Positions 1 to 11,119 of a stretch of DNA of 64,000 bases are shown here, in pieces. Made by a program: the position numbers and the translations under genes. The DNA is from Cristatella mucedo. Taxonomy: Eukaryota > Bryozoa > Phylactolaemata > Cristatellidae. The DNA lies in assembly GCA_009760855.2 (NCBI GenBank), contig WPIO01000062.1:1522001-1586000 (forward strand), in the 5' to 3' direction. Position 1 is the first letter of the stretch; each line of letters opens with the position of its first letter. Below the pieces are notes generated by a model. The model did not search any database. It was not told the DNA's origin and saw only the letters and a program-made list of their open reading frames with translations.

Positions 1-575
1 AGTAGGTAATAATAAGAATATATTAATAACACACTTGATATAGCGTCCTCAGAGAACTCAATCTTTTTCTAGGTGCTTTACATTTGCTTCAAAGGAAGCA
101 CGATCAAATGGTTAGTGGTAGAATGCTCGATAAACAAGAATAACATGATTAGGGGTGACATGCAAAGGGTCAGCATGCAAATGTGCTTAGTGGCAGCACG
201 CATGAGCACATAAAGGACGAATCAAAGGGACCCACTAAATGCTGTCATAAATAGGTGCGCTTTTAATTTCTTTTTAAATGTGGACAAGTCAGGGGATGTC
301 GTGACGGAAGTCGGGAGTAAGTTCCAGGCTTTGGGAGCATAGGAACTAAAGGCACGGTCTCCAAAGAATTTGAGGCTTGTACAAGGTATAGTTAAACAGT
401 TAGATTCCGAAAACCAGATGGTACGATGCTTCGTCTGGTGGGGCAGTAGGTCTAGTAGGTAGGCTGGAGTAAGGACATGAAGTGACCTAAAAGTGAGTGA
501 CAAAACCTTGAAGTCGATGCGTTGCTTGACTAGGAGCCGGTGCAGGTCGGCGAGAAGTGGTGTGAGATGTGAGAT
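1..575 (-). mobile_element. LINE-A fragment, 3' end (antisense), truncated by the window edge
   Basis: Reads on the minus strand as the C-terminal tail of a non-LTR reverse-transcriptase ORF2 (ADLHRLLVKQRIDFKVLSLT, FSSYAPKAWNLLPTSV), followed by the LINE-A 3' UTR and the stem-loop tail (CTTTACATT / GAGAACTCAATC near 50-85). The 3' tail of AAT repeats lies at the window start. Family placement as CR1/L2-like is inferred from the conserved C-terminal motif pattern. Confidence 0.8.
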
Positions 576-1342
576 GGCGTTGTATAAGAATCGTGGAAGT
601 GAATCTTGCAGTCTAGGACCTGCAGACCAAAAGCTCCTGTTATTTGTCAATGGTAGCGTGGGAATGGAATTTATTTTTTGTCCACGGAAGACCTGAGGAT
701 ATGAGACTAAGCTGAAACTAGTGTAGCAGGAAAGGTAGGCATGCAAGAGCCAAGCAATGGTGAGCCTATAAAGAACTTTATTCTATATTCTTTTATCAAC
801 TTGGTGCCATCGAAGCTCCTTCAGCAAAGGAGACACGTGGCTGTTGTTAACTAGCCTTGCACCCACATTCACCACCAGCTTCAGTGGCCTATTGACTTTT
901 TCAGTTGGCCAGCCAAAATTAAATTGCAATAATTTAACATAGATAATACCAGGGAGCTAGCTCCATTCTTTGCAAGCCACAATGCAAGACGGTTCCTAAT
1001 CTTATATAGGGATCGGTCATGATGGCTAGCTGTGGAGGCAGTCACCTTAATGAAACTTTAGACGACGCCTGAATTCGAGCACATGGTGATGGTCGCACAA
1101 CAGTCTAACCTATTACAAGAGTAAAGTCTCCTAGTCCAGCTGCATGTTTGGGGTATCCTATGAGGTAGTTCCGTTTTATCGTTGTTTACTTTAAGGAAAT
1201 TTGCGAACATCCAGGATCGAGTGTCTGCAAGGCAAGCATTCAATTTATCAGTTGCTGTTGCAGATTCTGATGGTTTAAACCACAAATACAGCTGAGCATG
1301 GTCAGCATAGAAGTGAAAGCAGATCCCATGGGCACGAGTCAC
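576..1342 (-). mobile_element. LINE-B fragment (antisense): reverse-transcriptase end and downstream domain
   Basis: Minus-strand frame 1342-1058 carries RT motif C and the following linker (FHFYADHAQLYLWFKP, RSWMFANFLKVNNDKTE). The catalytic YADD is changed to YADH. 790-1010 matches the LINE-B segment seen at 55130-55370, and 576-720 matches the segment around SAGPRLxxSLP. Frames are broken between the parts, so the copy is dead. Confidence 0.7.
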
Positions 1343-3511
1343 TTATTGTAGAAGTTCACGGGGTAGCCTACGAAAATTTTTAAGAATTGTTAATTTATTT
1401 GAAGTTTCCATATTAAAAGATAAACTAATTATAAATGCAATCACAAATTTTGGTGGTTTTCAGATGAGTAGAACATGGTAAATAAAATTGCTATTTAAGA
1501 TCTATTTAAACCGGATGTATCATCGAGCTCAACAAAATAATTTTCTTTGAAAATAACGTTGCCGGAACTGCGGTTTTCTGGTGAACTCAGCGAATATAAG
1601 CTACTTAGCCCTAAACGGACCCTCAGAAAATAACTTTGGAAAATGACCATACGTAAAAATTTCCCGGAAATGACACGTCCCTTGAGATCAAACGTCCGAC
1701 TGGTAGTATAACAAAATCATAAAAGAGTAAACCACCTATCTGTTGGGGCCTAGTCCCGCCTCCGCTTCCCCGCCCCGCCCATGGCAACCGGCTGCAAACG
1801 ACATTCCAAGGCCCACTCCTTATTTACTTGGCAGAAACATGTTTACATTGGTATGTTTACATCGGATTACAAACCGGAAGTCACTGTCGTTTGGCCAGTA
1901 GACGAACATTAGGGATAATGTATTAAGAATTTACTGCTGCCGGGGCCGCCGTAACTAAGGAGTTCATTATCACGGCACCGCATGAATCCTGGGACAGCTG
2001 ATCCAGTTCCTGTAGCAGCCATAACGCACGAGGCGACAGCCGCGAGTGGTACTTTGTACGGCGGCCGGTCAGCGTGGTGACTTGGATGGAACTATCGCGT
2101 CGTTTACTGGAAGCCAGTCTGAAAATGTTGATTTATTTCTATTCAAGGAAATTTAGGTCATTTCAAGTTCTCATTTATGTCGTTAATAGTTGTATATTTT
2201 TATTGGCGAATGCGGGTGAGCCGCCCGGCTGTAGCGTGGATTGACGTGATGGCCTGCGGTATGAGACCTATCGCGGGTATGTTCTGCTTAGGCTGTATAA
2301 GTATCTTGTTAGGTTGACCTATCCCTAAGATCCACATTTATCTATTTATTTAATTGTTCATGTAATAATAGCGTTTCCTAGTGCTGCCTCTTGGTTATAG
2401 CTTGGAGCTATCAAGTTTACCTGCAAACGGCAGTCCAATGCCTGCTGTCACATATGTCATATCTCCTTAAATAATTATCCGATCACCTTAAAACTTTGGA
2501 ATGTATGATTGTAGTTACATAATCATTCCAGCCTTCTCGCGTGCATATTGGACCTCAGTAGATAGACTTCATTTGGTCAAAACTGGCTGTTTGTCATGCT
2601 AAGCCTTTTGTCATCCTTTCACTCACAGGTCGTAAAAATGTCACAGGTAGGGTAATAGTGACCCAATCAGTGTGAACTTCGAAATACACGCTCGTAAGTA
2701 TGTGTTTCCAGGTTGTATGGCGACAAATGTAGTAACAATCTTGTTATTTGTCACCTACATGCTTTGGCAGCTTAAGTTGGCTTCTCTGAGTGCTGTCCCA
2801 GCAATGTTACTTGGTACCTCATCAATTGTACAACTTGGTCGATACTGAGCCGATCTGTGTGAAACTTGGAATATAGGCAGGGCTCACCTATCTCCACGTC
2901 CCCCCCCCCCTGTGCATCTACGCATAATGGGTGTGTATGCATATAATGTGCCTGTCACAAAATGTCCCTGGGCTGTGGTCGTGATAGTCAACAGTTTGAA
3001 TGTCGATTTTTTGTATTTTTGTTGTGGCGGGGTTAGCGTGGAGTCAAGTGTCTTGCATCTATTGAGCGGTTTGCCATATTTCTACAATGACGTAGTAAAT
3101 CAGGGCGATTTGATGGTAAAGCCGTGTATGGCTGAGCTGCAGTTATACGTGACCTTGGTAAATGTCATCAGAAGGTAAATACGGCAGCTATATCACATCA
3201 AACGATAGCTTATGTTACCAGTGTTCTTTGTGCCAATTTTCATGCCATTCATTTTATTGGTCTTAGTACGATATTAATAAATGTGCTTCGGGGGGGGGGG
3301 ACAACTCACTGTTAGCAGCCATTTTTGGCAGGATAACTCCCACTACTGGCCGCCCTACCCCCACACGGAGAACAGCAAAGGACCAAGAACGAACTCTTAC
3401 AGCACTCCACAGGTGACCGGTCTGGTGGACGAGATTTGACCACTACACGACATGGACTGACTGCTCTAGGAAAAGTACGATTTGAACCACGCCAGTGTTT
3501 CACCTGCCAGA
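1343..3511. other. No recognised gene
   Basis: AT-rich intergenic DNA with a C-rich patch at 1745-1785 (repeated CCCGCC, GC-box-like), a C run at 2900-2910 and a G run at 3291-3300. The open frame 2912-3178 has no recognisable domain and I do not call it. Confidence 0.5.
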
Positions 3512-3790
3512 CCGATTGTCGTTTTCAATCGTTGAATAACATATTGTGATCAATAGTGTCAAACGCAGCTGACAGATCCAGCAGAACCAGGGCAGTGACA
3601 TTTCTGTCACCGTTTAAACGAGATGTCGTAGGTTACAGGGAGAGAGCAGTTTTAGTGGAGTGTTGTTGCTTGAATCCAACTGAAGTGTTTCTGACAATTC
3701 TTTCAGACGTGTGCTACTAGCTGCTTAGCGACAATCTTTTCGAGATCCTTCGACAAACAAGGAAGAGAGGAAAACTGGGCGATAGTTTGC
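3512..3790 (-). mobile_element. LINE reverse-transcriptase fragment (antisense)
   Basis: Minus-strand reading contains RT motif A (DLSAAFDTIDHNM near 3537-3577) and, further downstream in coordinates, a degraded ANYRPV motif, in the order expected for a non-LTR RT. Several frameshifts. The family could be LINE-A or LINE-B. Confidence 0.7.
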
Positions 3791-5190
3791 TATGATCTCT
3801 GAATTTAATCCAGGCTTTTAAAGTGTTCGTCAAATGATCGCCGATTTGAAAGAATTTGGAGCAACCCGTTATATATGAATTATTATTAGTATTATTGTCA
3901 TCGTAGTGGGTAATAAAAAATTGTCTGCTACAGGGCACGAACCCCCACGACTTGGATCGTGAAGTGCTAGCCTTGCTTCTAAATTATAATATAGAGTCGC
4001 TGGAAGGATATCCATGAGCAAAGAAACAAAAATGCCGAAATCTGTTATTACACAACGAGAGCTGCCACTCCCAGTCACCGTAAAGGTATCCACGAAAGGG
4101 TGCCGGGCAGAGCCAAAACCCATGTCAGCAGTGCTCAGTAAAGCAGGTGGCAAGCAATACTTTTGTGCAGTGCACGAGTGACATTGCATACCCATAGAGC
4201 AATTTGCAATGTGTATTTCATCATGTCACAACTCGAGTAAGCCCCAGAATGGCTGGTTCATATAGGTTGTGTAATGCCTGGGTCTTCGACACACATTGGC
4301 AAACGATTGCCATATGGCTGACCTGACCGTTGGAGCACAAGCTAATGTTAATCCTGTCTATAAATAGCAACCCATCGGCAAAGGTAAATGCAGCCTCTCC
4401 TTGCTTACCTATTCGATCAGAGGTCTCAGTACGAATGACTGGTGGAATCCAGCTACTTTATTAAGGGGCAGAGGTGGCACCATGGCTGGCCACTTCAGGC
4501 TAGTTCAAGGAGGGCTGTAGGCCAGAAGCCCTTCCTAGCCTCCCTGTGGCAGAGTATGCTCACGGCAAAAATCCTGTGGCAAGTCACTGAGTAATCCGCC
4601 CTCGGTAGTAAAATTAGCTGGACTGCCACAATTGACATACCTGGCATTATCATGGTAGGAAACCAGCAATCGCAGCCTGTTCCTGAGGCTAAACGAGTCA
4701 AATACCTCGATTCTTAAATAAAGCACTCATCTACCCGAGGACATGTGCTGGAAAACTGCTGTGTCGTGTAAAGGCAGGATCTCACTGCAGCGAGTGATGC
4801 ATGCAAAGCCGAGGCCATGTTGGCATCTCCTTCATGCAAGCTCCGTGTAAATCATTAGAAAAGGTGCTCACGGTCCGAAGCTATGTTCTAATCATAACAA
4901 GATGTTCCATGCTGTTGTGAGCAGCTGATGCCGAGTTTATTGTGTATTTTGGTACTGCTGTCTTAACTACACGCGGCAACAGCTCCAATTGGTACAACTA
5001 GGTACCACCAGTAACTACAAATGTGGCAACAGGTTCTTCAAAAGACAAGCCGTTTGCACACCTACAAATTACTGTGGAGCCGAAAGACTAACTAACAAAC
5101 AAAGGGTAGGTTTATAGGGAGGTCTAAAAGCAATTGTGAAGTAACAGCCTGGCTTTCAATCTCCACAGCAGAATATCTATGGTTTAAAGC
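3791..5190. other. Intergenic; small SINE-like remnant near 3890-3995
   Basis: 3890-3995 read on the minus strand contains a B-box-like GGTTCGTGCCC next to GTCGTGGG, resembling a decayed tRNA-derived SINE. I see nothing gene-like in the rest. Confidence 0.35.
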
Positions 5191-5199
5191 CCAGAACTG

Positions 5200-5285
5200 C
5201 AGTCTCGATAGCTCGTTCGGTAGAGCAGTGGACCGGTAACCCAGAGGTTGCACAAGCAGTACCGGTTCGATGCGAAATTCTCCAT
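5200..5285 (+). repeat. tRNA-like relic (SINE head)
   Basis: TAGCTCGTTCGGTAGAGCAG resembles a tRNA D-arm/A box, followed by ACCGGTAACCCAGAGGTTG and a B-box-like CCGGTTCGATGCG. The same module occurs at 22207-22280. The cloverleaf does not close properly, so it is a relic rather than a tRNA gene. Confidence 0.5.
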
Positions 5286-6399
5286 CGATGTTCAGCCCTT
5301 GGCCAACCCCAGTTGTCCTGCATTATGAAACTGACGTTGATCCGATTTGAGGTCATGAGAGCTGTAATCCTTAGAGAGATGCTCTCAACCAGCAGGACCT
5401 CCGAATCTCTATTTACTTAATTGTCGACCGCCTTGACACAGCCTTGTTACAGCTGGGCAAACGAAACTCGAGGCCAGCTCGGTATGAGCATAGCCGGGCC
5501 ACATGGGTCTTCAAGTCGGTGCCCCCTCCACCAGCTGATGCCTGCCGTGGGTCAGAATCAATGCTTGACAAGGTCACGAGTATTTACATAACCTCAATAC
5601 CATGACTGGCACAAAAAAGAGCTTATATAAGCATAGTGCAACAACACCTGTCACCAAAAGCTTCCTTTATGTAGAGCAGGTTATTGGTACAAGCCTTATG
5701 GATCGATGGTCAGCTGGTCCAAAGTAGGTGATGTGTAATCAAAGTAGTTTACCCTGGATGATACCAGATATTCAGAGCCAAAAAGCTGTTGAGCTCAGTC
5801 AGGGCACCTGCATGTCTGGACGAAGTTTCTAGAACTTTCTAGGCCTCTCTAGAGATGATGAGTCGAAGCATCTGCCGGATGCTGAGAATGCAACCCGAAG
5901 CTGCATCATTTATACTCTGGCTCTAAGAGTGGCTTCGGCAGTAACAACCACACACCTCTGCTACTCTAACGATCACCTCTTGCCTAGGTTGCAGAAATAG
6001 GACTGTCCTTATAGAAACGTTCACTTATCGTTTTCGGTCCACTAGGGAAAGCACCACACATTCACATGCTGTGTGGCAGTGCATGATAGCATACTTGTTC
6101 CCATGCGAATGCACACTCATCTAGGCATTGCCAATCTTTGCTAATTATTGGAACTGTTGAATAAGTCTGCCACTGACTGCATACATCCTACTGACAGCAG
6201 ATGATTATACGAACCATAAAACTACTGGCTTTTATCCCAAGTCCTTTATTGATTTATCCGACAAGAAGGCATACAGGCAAGATTGGCCCAAGTATATATC
6301 TAAGAATCATGGGGGATGCATTGAATACGTGTGCTTGATTGATTGAGTGTTACTTGCAGTTTGGTTCGCCCATCAGAGAGCTAGTCGATGAACAACGCC
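5286..6399. other. No recognised gene
   Basis: Mixed-composition intergenic sequence. I see no conserved protein, tRNA or known repeat module. Confidence 0.4.
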
Positions 6400-6650
6400 A
6401 ACGGTTTATCGCTCAAGGCCGCAAGACGCATGACTGCCTTCGCCCCCTTCTCACACTCGAGTCTCTTCTCATCGACCTCGGCTGTCCCTTGGCCGATCCC
6501 GATGGTGAATCCACCATCTGTTCACCAGCCGATTATCGGCCTGCGTCAACGCCTCATTAGAAGCTGACTACAGCTGTGCACAGGCCCCTCTCGGGGATGC
6601 TCCCACCAGCTGTTGAGGAAAGGAGCAGTACCAGCCCACATGCAATCGAA
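6400..6650 (+). repeat. Interspersed repeat C, forward copy
   Basis: Matches the reverse complement of 10380-10700. Shared blocks include GGCCGA.CC.GATGGTGA, ACCA.CTGT.CACCAGC and GCTGTGCAC.GGCCCCTCTC. An open frame (6339-6560) runs through it but shows no known domain. Identity unknown; it could be a solo LTR or part of a DNA transposon. Confidence 0.6.
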
Positions 6651-6935
6651 CTACATTACTAACTAGTCATACAAACTAGCGGCCGCGAGTCTTTTGCATG
6701 ATTTTGCATGCTCGTCTTAACATAACAACCGTGTATTTTTGTACGCTTCCCTAAGCAGGATGCCGTGCTTTTCATTAATTATTGGTTGTTGCTTCTCTTG
6801 AAGCTAATTGTAAAGCACCTGAATAGAGATCAGGCTATCTTAGCGCGACATGCAGAATACATTATTATTGTACTTGGAGCGGATTGTGATGATAAGACTG
6901 CAGAGATAAGTTATCTAATATGTAAAATTTCTGCA

Positions 6936-7110
6936 ATGGTGAGCCATAATGGCTCACTAGGTAAGGCGGTTGCTTTTCACGACCTCGGCCCCGAGGTCGT
7001 GGGTTCAATTCCTGCGGTGGGCGATCTTTTATCGCCACTGCAAGCGGTGGTGATGGCCGTAAAGGCTCTTCTGTCACTATAAAAAAGAGGCTGTTTTATC
7101 AGCTAGGGCA
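6936..7110 (+). mobile_element. SINE-B (tRNA-derived)
   Basis: The tRNA-like head (GGCTCACTAGGTAAGGCGGT, then B box GGTTCAATTCC at about 7003) is followed by a unique body (GCGATCTTTTATCGCCACTG, GGCCGTAAAGGCTCTTCTGT) and ends ...GAGGCTGTTTTATCAGCTA. Related copies lie at 14090-14245 (+) and 58213-58380 (-). Confidence 0.8.
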
Positions 7111-7932
7111 ATGGGTGGTAAGAGTATTTCTTCGGATAGGCAGCACAAGCCATTCGGCTCTTTGAAAAGGAGGTTGTAGTTCAACTGCTTTGAAGTGCAT
7201 ATCACAAACTGGTCCCACAATCCTATAAAACTAATTAATCTCTGGCACCCAACCTAATGTGGCCTTCTGCAAAACGTGATATACACATTTGTTCTCTTTG
7301 ATCAGAAACTTGATGATTAATTTTGGAATGAACTTATGTCACATCTCACTGTCTCTCACACTTTATCCTGCTGCTGCATCCATTGAGTCAAAACCAAACC
7401 CATCACAGCACGACCGATTGGGCAAAGCTGCTATCGACTTTCCTCCTAATTCTCCATCTCCTGCAATGGGAACTCTATCCAGTCATAAAGGAAAACAACT
7501 TCAAAACCGATATATATTATTAGGGCATTCGAACTACACATGCTAAGTATTTGTATCGATCAGATTCCGTTTTTGCTTCAACATTAATGATGAAAACTAT
7601 GCAAAACGTTCGTGTTAGCACAGGCTCATAAGTTTATACTTACATGCATCAGAGGACCATTAAGTTAGCTCAAATCGGTCGCTTTGACAGCTTGTACTGC
7701 TTATAGAGTAGTTATGCATACATGGAGTATGGACGTAGAGAGTTTCGACTGTATGCTTATTGCCCTTAAGAAGGCAGTGTGTTGTCTCTTAGATGAGCTC
7801 GGCTCCCGAGCTGAGGATCAGACGTGATCTCGAGAGTGGTAGACATCCAGGTTTGGCACTCTTTTAGCTAGTAGATCATCAGGTAGAGCCACTTTGCTAT
7901 CCTACAGTAGTTCTATGCAAAGCCATTACCAC
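7111..7932. other. No recognised gene
   Basis: Intergenic. The frame 7289-7546 has no recognisable domain. Confidence 0.4.
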
Positions 7933-8139
7933 TGGGCCCGCTCCACCGTGAGAGCCGTGAAAGCCGCCGAACGAGAACTTTGGGCCCAGTGATAGACTTA
8001 CAGATTCTCCCTGATTATGTTTGGTTATCACGACTACTAGTTACCGCATGGCTTCCTGCGATTGGTAATAAATGGCCTGCCGTGTTGTTGATTTGATCTT
8101 CAGGTATGAGACTGCTCACACAGATACACATTCATAACA
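7933..8139 (+). repeat. 5' LTR
   Basis: 207 bases, TGGGCCCGCT...CATAACA. Shared blocks with the 3' LTR include ACAGATTCTCC, CTGCGATTG, CCGTGTTGTTGA and ACTGCTC.CACA. Confidence 0.75.
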
Positions 8140-9344
8140 TTGGCGACGAGAATGTGATTCAGACAGCACATTGTTTGGAATACGGCAGGATCTGGTACAA
8201 GAGCTCCGCCAGGATCAAGGGAGCAGATGAACCCAGACTAAGCTACAATCGCTGAAAGGATGTGCCATGAGGAAAATTTTTCAGAGCACTCCTGGCGATA
8301 AGCTATGCTCACGATCATCCTTCCGGGTAAGCGGTATTCCATTATCAAGATGGAGATAGCTCCACGAAAACCGGCCGACCTCCTGATACAGGACATTGTT
8401 GCATTTGTAAGGAGAATCCTTCTTCTCCTGCCTCTGTGCCATGTGTGTGCTACATACACGATGGGGATTCCTGCTCATACCCTATCTGTACTAGCTTTGA
8501 TACTGGATCTTCTAAGGAGACCAACTCATTGTCTGGCCCACAGGTGCCTGTCATGGCGGAGCAAGAGAAACCGTGTGTGGTGGCCTGCGAGGTAGCAGCC
8601 TGCAAGGCGGCTGTTTGCGTTTTCGTGGAAGAGGTCCTCGAGGCTGGGGTCCACGAAACGGTGGTCCACGATGTGGTGGATGAGAAAACGCCAGTCTGTT
8701 AAACGGCTGCCCGCCAGACGACAACGGAGGTCTGCTAGAAGGCAGCATTGATTGAGATCGCCTAGACGGCACCAACGACGGCCAGCGACATGGCTCCGAC
8801 GACGGTCAGCTCTGCCAGTCAGTGCTGCCACGACTGCTACCGCCGTGATTAAAACCGGCGGCAGGAAAGCAGCCGCCAATGCGACGGAGACAGTTGGGAC
8901 ACGTGCGGCGGAAGGAGGTGGTGAGTGAATAATCCCTGGTTATGGGGAAAGGGCACTGACTGTGCCCCAGCGATGCCTTAAAGCTGGTGGCCAACATAGC
9001 CGGTTAGTTGCTAAAGGGCGCTTTGATGTGCCTCCTCTGAGCGGCGATCTGGTAGCCTCGATGCCAGTGATGACGAAGCTTTGTACCTGCCGCTTTACAT
9101 TTCACGCTTTCGTGTGCTTTTCGCACGCTTGCTTGTCATTTCATGCTTTATTGTGCTTCTTGCTTGCTTGGTGTGCCTTCCCTAAAAAAAAGATACTTGG
9201 CTGTATTTTCTTTGATGCCCCCTAAGTTCGTCCCAGATGAAGAATTGTCTGAAACCTGGCTCCCGAGTCGTGGCCGCTACTTCTTGGCTGTCGTTTCAGA
9301 AACCGACCGATGCTCAGTCGGGTTCTCGTGGGAAGAAAGGAAGT
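8140..9344 (+). mobile_element. LTR element internal region
   Basis: The primer-binding-site-like TGGCGACGAG begins at 8141; the polypurine tract ends at 9344. The longest plus frame with some character (8436-8702) includes a Cys/His-rich stretch (CVCYIHDGDSCSYPIC) that faintly recalls a gag zinc knuckle, but the spacing is not canonical. No intact gag or pol domain is recognised. Confidence 0.55.
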
Positions 9345-9551
9345 TGGATCCGCTTGTGAGAGCTTACAGCGCCGGTGGAAGTCGCCGAAAGAGGACCGGG
9401 GACCGAAAAATAGACCTACAGATTCTCCATGACTAGGATCGACCATCAGGGCCACTCGTTCCAGGTACTGCGATTGATCATGCACTGCCTACCGTGTTGT
9501 TGACTCGATGGTTTGGCGTTCGACTGCTCGCACAAATAAACGTGCATAACA
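9345..9551 (+). repeat. 3' LTR
   Basis: 207 bases, TGGATCCGCT...CATAACA, the same length as the 5' LTR. It contains AATAAA near 9533, a plausible LTR polyadenylation signal. Confidence 0.75.
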
Positions 9552-10379
9552 GCCACCTTTTCGAGATGTATGAAAAAATAACGCAGGCTACCAATGATTC
9601 GTGACGTTTGGTTCAGAGAGCTGCGATTAGGCTAAGCAAACACGGAGGACTAAGCATCGACTTACAGGCAACGCTCAACAGTGGCCTTACCGATCTTTTA
9701 CCCAGCTCGTGTCATAGGTGGCTGTGAACCGTTGCACACATAATCAGAACCTTGCATTTACGACCTGCGAAAGCACTTTGGAATCACGTATTGTAACTAT
9801 ACCGAATCATGTATCGAAACCTTTTAACCTTTGCATTGTTCAATGGCATATAGAATCATTGATTTTTTCCAGCAGATGTGTAGGTATGAAGACCTCTGCA
9901 TTCCGGCACCCTTCGATTTCAGTTGCACGGCTACTGCTGGGCAGCTTGGCTTGCTTGGATGATAGTCGAACAAACGTGTCAATTTCAAGCGTTCTAGTGG
10001 CACTTCTCTTTGCACTGTATACAGCGGAATCGCTTCAGCCTTTGTAAGCAGGTTATACTCAGTGTAATTGGCTGGCCTCTTCCACGTTTCGACTTGTACA
10101 GCGTGTGGAGACAAAGACAGTAAGTATCATTGCATTCAGCAATTCTGCCGTTCAATGACCTGCGGGCCAATGCGCCAAATTCAACTCACTTGAAACGAAC
10201 AAAAGAACATTTAATATACAATGTTCCGCTAGCATGCACCCAAGGCCTGGATCTCACTACATCCTAACATAGAAAATAACAACCCCAGTTTCTCGGACCA
10301 CTTGCTTTGTCTGTGTGTGCAATCCTGTATTTACTTTGTGTAGTTCGTATGTATGTATGTATGCATGTATGTATGTATT
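9552..10379. other. Intergenic with a GTAT microsatellite
   Basis: Nothing recognised except a run of about eight GTAT/GCAT units at 10347-10379. Confidence 0.5.
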
Positions 10380-10700
10380 GTATGCAGGCTCCTCTGATAA
10401 GCCACTGGTGAGCTGTTAGAAGCATCACCGAGAGGGGCCGGTGCACAGCCGTGGTCAGCGTATGATGTGGCATGGACAGAGGCCGGTAAGCCGCTGGTGG
10501 ACAGGTGGTAGACTCACCATCAGGGTCGGCCTGTGCGCAGTTTTGGTCCTCCTCGATTAATCATCGGGGTCGACCAGGGGACCGTGGGAGAGGGGACCTG
10601 GGCAGTCGAGGAGAGGGAGCCGAGTGGGAGAAGGGGCCGAAAGGAGCCGTGCGCCCTTCGGCTCCGTGCGTCACAATAAACTGTTGGTTTGGTCATCGGC
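10380..10700 (-). repeat. Interspersed repeat C, inverted copy
   Basis: Reverse-complement relative of 6400-6650. The homology runs through the blocks around 10430-10530 and, more weakly, the CCCCTTCTC.CACTCG segment near 10620-10650. Confidence 0.6.
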
Positions 10701-11119
10701 TGGCTCTCTGATGTGCGAATCAAACTACACTACACAAGTTCTGAACATTATCACGAATCAGTTGGCTGCTTCCCCACATGTAAACTCGAGCACCGAAGTA
10801 TCAGTGACCGCCTCAAAATGTATTTATAAGTAGTAGGCAATCGACTACGGAACATTAGACCAAAACATAAAGAGTGAATGCGCCCAAATAACATAGTGCC
10901 TGTCACGGTGTTGTTTTCCTAAACCACTGTTTTCAAAAGAGAAATATCAGAGAAAGCATCTTTAATATTTAAACTTATTTTAAAATGGCAGTACTCCACA
11001 GTTTACAGCACTTTAAAAGGACTGCACTGCTCATTTTGGAGGTACTTAGATATGAGTAGAGGAATGAAAAAACTGCGTACCGGCTATGCTTATTTCCTAA
11101 CCTAACGCTATCACCCATC
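10701..11119. other. No recognised gene
   Basis: Short AT-rich intergenic stretch before a LINE-A copy. Confidence 0.4.

Larger units (their letters stand above)
7933..9551 (+). mobile_element. Small non-autonomous LTR retrotransposon (TRIM/LARD-like), complete ends
   Basis: Two related 207-base direct repeats bound the element. Each starts TGG..CCGCT and ends CATAACA (TG...CA). The 5' LTR is followed after one base by a primer-binding-site-like TGGCGACGAGAATG, and the 3' LTR is preceded by a polypurine tract GGGAAGAAAGGAAG. Flanks ACCAC (7928-7932) and GCCAC (9552-9556) fit a 5-base target duplication with one change. Only about 1.2 kb lies between the LTRs and I find no protease, reverse transcriptase or integrase, so it could only move with help from another element. 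The LTRs are clearly diverged from each other, which suggests an old insertion. Confidence 0.78.

Noticed and set aside
222-746. 174-codon frame as a host gene
   Set aside because: It is the C-terminal part of two fused LINE fragments.
5200-5285. Functional tRNA gene
   Set aside because: Anticodon and acceptor stems do not pair; it resembles a SINE head seen also at 22207.
6339-6560. 73-codon frame as a gene
   Set aside because: It coincides with repeat C, whose inverted copy at 10380-10700 does not conserve the frame.
8526-8879. 117-codon minus frame and overlapping Pro/Arg-rich frame
   Set aside because: It lies inside the LTR element, antisense, has no domain and is explained by a GC-rich repeated composition.
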